Shown here: piece after piece, positions 61,052 to 64,000 of the stretch
Position numbering within the stretch: position 1 is the first letter of the stretch
Layout of the letters: every line of letters starts with the position of its first letter
DNA from: Streptococcus suis
Lineage (GTDB): Bacteria; Bacillota; Bacilli; Lactobacillales; Streptococcaceae
Direction of reading: 5' to 3'
Assembly (NCBI RefSeq): GCF_024509555.1
Contig: NZ_JAMWEL010000003.1
Location: forward strand, 100,777-164,776
Length of the DNA: 64,000 nucleotides
Made by a program: the position numbers and the translations under genes
The notes under the pieces: generated by a model
What the model was told of the DNA's origin: nothing
What the model saw: only the letters and a program-made list of their open reading frames with translations
The model's database searches: none

Positions 61052-62332
61052 ATGAAAAAGATTTTGAAAAATGCTACCTACCTATGGGTACTGACTGCGG
61101 ATATGTTGTCCAATTTTGGCGATGTGGTCTATTATCTGGCCTTGATGAACTATGTTTTGCTGGTGCCCAACAGTCGTCTGGCTCTGGCGATTGTGACCTT
61201 CTCGGAAATTTTCCCTAGCTTTATGGGGCTCTTTACAGGCTATCTGGCAGACAAGACGGTCAACAAAATCGGTACCATTAAGCTGACTCTGCTCTTTCGT
61301 GTCCTTCTCTACCTCATCCTCGGCTTCTGCATGGGCTTTGAGCCAGCCCTCTGGATTGTCGTGGTGGCCGCAAGCTTCAATGTCTTTGCAGACTTCGCTG
61401 GCTTCTATGAAAACGGCCTCTATACACCTCTGGGATTACGCGTAGCGCCCAAGGAAGAGCGGGAGCAGTACTCGGCCTTTCGCCAGACTGTGACCAGCCT
61501 CCTCAACATCGCCTTTCAGGCCCTCTCTGCCCTCTTGGTCGGCCTCCTCTCCTACCAAAACCTGGCCTTTCTCAACGCCGGCACCTTTTTAGCCGCCCTC
61601 CTCATCATGCAGCTGCTGACGCCAGCCTTTCGCAAACTCCTGACGGAGCAGCCTTTGAAAATAGCAGAGCAGCCGAGCCAGACTGAGCAAAAAACCAAGG
61701 GACCAGGCATTCTAGCTTCTTTCAAGCAAGCCATCGTGGAGCTACGCAAGATACCTGAGTTCCGTCTGGTCTTGATTACCAGCCCTCTTATCAACGCCTG
61801 TGGAGCGATTCTCTATCCTATTCTGGTCCTGCTGATTAGCGAAGACCCAGGCCTTGTCTTCCTTAATGTTGAAACAACCCTTGCCCTGACCATTTTGATT
61901 TTCTTTGTTGGCAATATCTTAGGCTCGACCTTGGTCTTTACCCTTTTCAAAAAGACCAGCATGGTGACGCTAGAAGTGGCAGCCACTTTCTCTCTTCTTG
62001 GCGTTTTTGTCGGAATGCTACTACACCAGTTACCTGTCATTTTCTTCTTCCTTACTACAATGGGAATTAGTTCTGGAGCTAGTGGACCTAAGTTTAACGC
62101 TAAGTTTGTCAACTCCATGCCAGAGGAGCAGTTGGCGACCATCGGCGGAGCGGTATCGACCTATTTTATGCTAGGTCAAGCCTTTACTCGACTATTGGTT
62201 TCGGGATTGGTCTTGGTGCTAACAGTGGATCAGATTAGCGGACTTTTCCTAACAGCTACTGGTTTGTTAGTCCTCTATGTCTTCTACTGGCTGGCTCGTA
62301 ACCAAAAAACACCTCAAAATCAGTCTATCTAG
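61052..62332 (+). CDS. Major facilitator superfamily transporter
   Basis: A 426-residue permease with 12 predicted membrane segments, a central cytoplasmic loop (LLTEQPLKIAEQPSQTEQKT) and the MFS-like GYLADKTVNKIG motif after helix 2. It belongs to the drug-efflux-like MFS_3 group by general appearance. AAAGGGA precedes the ATG. It follows the LiaF-like gene by 86 bases and might share its regulation. The substrate is unknown. Confidence 0.87.
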   Translation: MKKILKNATYLWVLTADMLSNFGDVVYYLALMNYVLLVPNSRLALAIVTFSEIFPSFMGLFTGYLADKTVNKIGTIKLTLLFRVLLYLILGFCMGFEPALWIVVVAASFNVFADFAGFYENGLYTPLGLRVAPKEEREQYSAFRQTVTSLLNIAFQALSALLVGLLSYQNLAFLNAGTFLAALLIMQLLTPAFRKLLTEQPLKIAEQPSQTEQKTKGPGILASFKQAIVELRKIPEFRLVLITSPLINACGAILYPILVLLISEDPGLVFLNVETTLALTILIFFVGNILGSTLVFTLFKKTSMVTLEVAATFSLLGVFVGMLLHQLPVIFFFLTTMGISSGASGPKFNAKFVNSMPEEQLATIGGAVSTYFMLGQAFTRLLVSGLVLVLTVDQISGLFLTATGLLVLYVFYWLARNQKTPQNQSI

Positions 62333-62403
62333 GCTGATTTTTCTGTTATCTGGGGATGTTCTATGCTATAATGTTCTTGATTGAAATTTTACAGGAGAGA
62401 AAC

Positions 62404-63858
62404 ATGACTAAACCAATTCGTGTGCGTTACGCACCAAGTCCAACGGGACTTTTACATATCGGAAATGCTCGTACAGCATTGTTTAACTATCTTTTTGCTC
62501 GTCATCATGGTGGTACTTTTCTTATTCGTATCGAGGATACAGACCGCAAGCGCCATGTGGAAGACGGAGAGCGTTCTCAGCTGGAAAACCTGCGTTGGTT
62601 GGGGATTGACTGGGATGAGAGTCCAGAAACTCATGAGCAATACCGTCAGTCTGAGCGTTTGGATATTTACCAAAAGTATGTTGATCAGCTCTTGGCAGAA
62701 GGCAAGGCCTACAAGTCTTACGTGACAGAAGAGGAATTGGCGGCGGAGCGTGAGCGTCAGGAAGCTGCGGGTGAAACTCCTCGCTACATCAACGAATACC
62801 TGGGTATGTCTGAAGATGAAAAAACAGCCTACATCTCAGAGCGTGAGGCGGCTGGCATTGTCCCAACTGTTCGCTTGGCTGTCAATGAAACAGGTATCTA
62901 CAAGTGGAATGACATGGTTAAGGGCGAAATCGAGTTCGAAGGTGGCAACATCGGTGGTGACTGGGTTATCCAAAAACGTGACGGCTATCCAACCTACAAC
63001 TTTGCCGTGGTTATTGACGATCATTTGATGGAAATCTCGCACGTTATCCGCGGAGACGATCACATTGCTAATACACCTAAGCAATTGATGGTCTATGAAG
63101 CACTTGGTTGGGAAGCGCCAGAATTTGGTCACATGACGCTTATTATCAACTCTGAAACTGGTAAAAAGTTGTCTAAACGTGATACTAACACCCTTCAGTT
63201 CATAGAAGATTACCGTCGTAAAGGTTATATGCCTGAAGCTGTTTTCAACTTTATCGGTCTTTTGGGTTGGAACCCGGGTGGTGAGGAAGAGATCTTCTCC
63301 CGTGAGCAATTTATCCAACTCTTTGATGAAAATCGTCTCAGCAAGTCACCAGCTGCCTTTGACCAGAAGAAAATGGATTGGATGAGCAATGAGTACATCA
63401 AAAATGCTGATTTGGAAACTATTTTCAACCTTGCTAAACCATTCTTGGAAGAGGCTGGTCGCTTGACAGACAAGGCAGAAAAATTGGTGGAACTTTACAA
63501 GCCACAGATGTCATCTGCGGATGAAATCGTTGGTTTGACAGACCTCTTCTTCTCTGACTTCCCAGAATTGACAGACGAAGAAAAAGAAGTCATGGCAGGT
63601 GAGACTGTTCCGACTGTCCTTAATGCTCTCAAGGAAAAATTGGAAGCTATGACGGATGAAGATTTCCAACCAGATAATATCTTCCCGCAAATCAAGGCTG
63701 TTCAAAAAGAAACAGGCATCAAGGGCAAAAACCTTTTCATGCCAATCCGTATCGCTGTTTCAGGCGAAATGCATGGACCAGAGTTGCCAAATACCATTTA
63801 CCTGCTCGGCCGTGAAAAATCTATCCAGCATATTGACAATATGTTGAAGAGTTTGTAA
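62404..63858 (+). CDS. gltX: Glutamyl-tRNA synthetase
   Basis: A 484-residue class I synthetase. ATG 62404 ([15 protein letters not shown]) is the conserved start, with CAGGAGAG upstream. Motifs: HIGH as [15 protein letters not shown] and KMSKS as [10 protein letters not shown]. Streptococci usually use it as a non-discriminating enzyme together with GatCAB. The length is normal and the gene is complete. Confidence 0.97.
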   Translation: MTKPIRVRYAPSPTGLLHIGNARTALFNYLFARHHGGTFLIRIEDTDRKRHVEDGERSQLENLRWLGIDWDESPETHEQYRQSERLDIYQKYVDQLLAEGKAYKSYVTEEELAAERERQEAAGETPRYINEYLGMSEDEKTAYISEREAAGIVPTVRLAVNETGIYKWNDMVKGEIEFEGGNIGGDWVIQKRDGYPTYNFAVVIDDHLMEISHVIRGDDHIANTPKQLMVYEALGWEAPEFGHMTLIINSETGKKLSKRDTNTLQFIEDYRRKGYMPEAVFNFIGLLGWNPGGEEEIFSREQFIQLFDENRLSKSPAAFDQKKMDWMSNEYIKNADLETIFNLAKPFLEEAGRLTDKAEKLVELYKPQMSSADEIVGLTDLFFSDFPELTDEEKEVMAGETVPTVLNALKEKLEAMTDEDFQPDNIFPQIKAVQKETGIKGKNLFMPIRIAVSGEMHGPELPNTIYLLGREKSIQHIDNMLKSL

Positions 63859-63880
63859 TGAAATAAATAATAAGGTAAAT

Positions 63881-63927
63881 TCTCAAAGTAAGTTCTAGTT
63901 CCCGTCCTTCCAGAAGTTACTTTGAGA
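63881..63927 (+). repeat. Inverted repeat after gltX
   Basis: TCTCAAAGTAA (63881-63891) and TTACTTTGAGA (63917-63927) are perfect 11-bp complements with a 25-base loop and no T run. It is a stable structure in the gltX 3' region, before the real terminator. Confidence 0.75.
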
Positions 63928-63945
63928 AAACTGCATAACATCAAC

Positions 63946-63976
63946 AGAATTTAGTCTCAGACTAAGTTCTTTTTTT
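63946..63976 (+). terminator. gltX terminator
   Basis: AGAATTTAGTC-TCA-GACTAAGTTCT followed by seven T, with one G-T pair. Confidence 0.9.
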
Positions 63977-64000
63977 GACTAAAAATGTTGATAATAGTGA

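Overview
The window reads as a chromosomal segment of a low-GC Gram-positive coccus of the genus Streptococcus, most likely Streptococcus suis. The support is a combination of gene content typical of that species: a cell-wall-anchored amylopullulanase (apuA), a four-gene troABCD-type manganese transporter with a DtxR-family regulator, and a MarR regulator followed by two ABC half-transporters matching satR-satA-satB. There are no rRNA or tRNA genes, no complete insertion sequence and no CRISPR array. One structural RNA is clear, the small SRP RNA (ffs).

Layout. 1-0.65 kb: end of dtd and a small membrane protein. 0.69-1.13 kb: a type I toxin-antitoxin locus (Hol_Tox/TxpA-like peptide, antisense RNA). 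1.2-11.2 kb: a Blp/Sil-like peptide-sensing two-component system and an accessory bacteriocin/immunity island. The island is driven by five copies of one operator-promoter cassette, with about fifteen small membrane proteins, one double-glycine bacteriocin and three CPBP proteases. It also carries a second type I toxin-antitoxin locus (Fst/par-like) and a RelBE-type module. No pheromone precursor and no peptide exporter lie in the window. 11.2-12.4 kb: two tandem paralogous membrane-anchored proteins between 36-bp direct repeats. 12.4-16.6 kb: the manganese regulator and troABCD. 16.6-26.4 kb: pepO, an unrecognised membrane protein, leuS, a secreted CHAP amidase, an amino-acid ABC transporter and a LacI-type regulator.

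26.5-45.5 kb: apuA, tkt, an Ltp-like lipoprotein, tadA, ffs, a P-loop protein, pgi, a phosphatase, a lipoprotein with a (TA)n promoter, dapD (dapH) with its deacetylase, a folate enzyme, a rhomboid protease, galU and gpsA. 45.6-53.8 kb: satRAB, a hypothetical protein, dut-radA (radA with a non-canonical start), carbonic anhydrase and an AIM24-family protein. 53.9-59.7 kb: a 1910-residue serine-rich repeat adhesin with an accessory-Sec-type signal peptide and an LPNTG anchor. 59.8-64 kb: a LytTR protein, a LiaF-like membrane protein, an MFS transporter and gltX.

The most unusual content is in the first 11 kb. Five promoter cassettes have identical geometry (9-bp repeat, 12-bp gap, 9-bp repeat, 29-bp gap, TATACT). 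Two short-peptide toxin loci there can be reconstructed from sequence alone: each has a peptide, a promoter, complementarity and terminators. Elsewhere the notable signals are three apparent leaderless mRNAs, radA beginning at an ATC codon, a possible phase-variable TA-repeat promoter, and a structured satA-satB spacer without a ribosome binding site.
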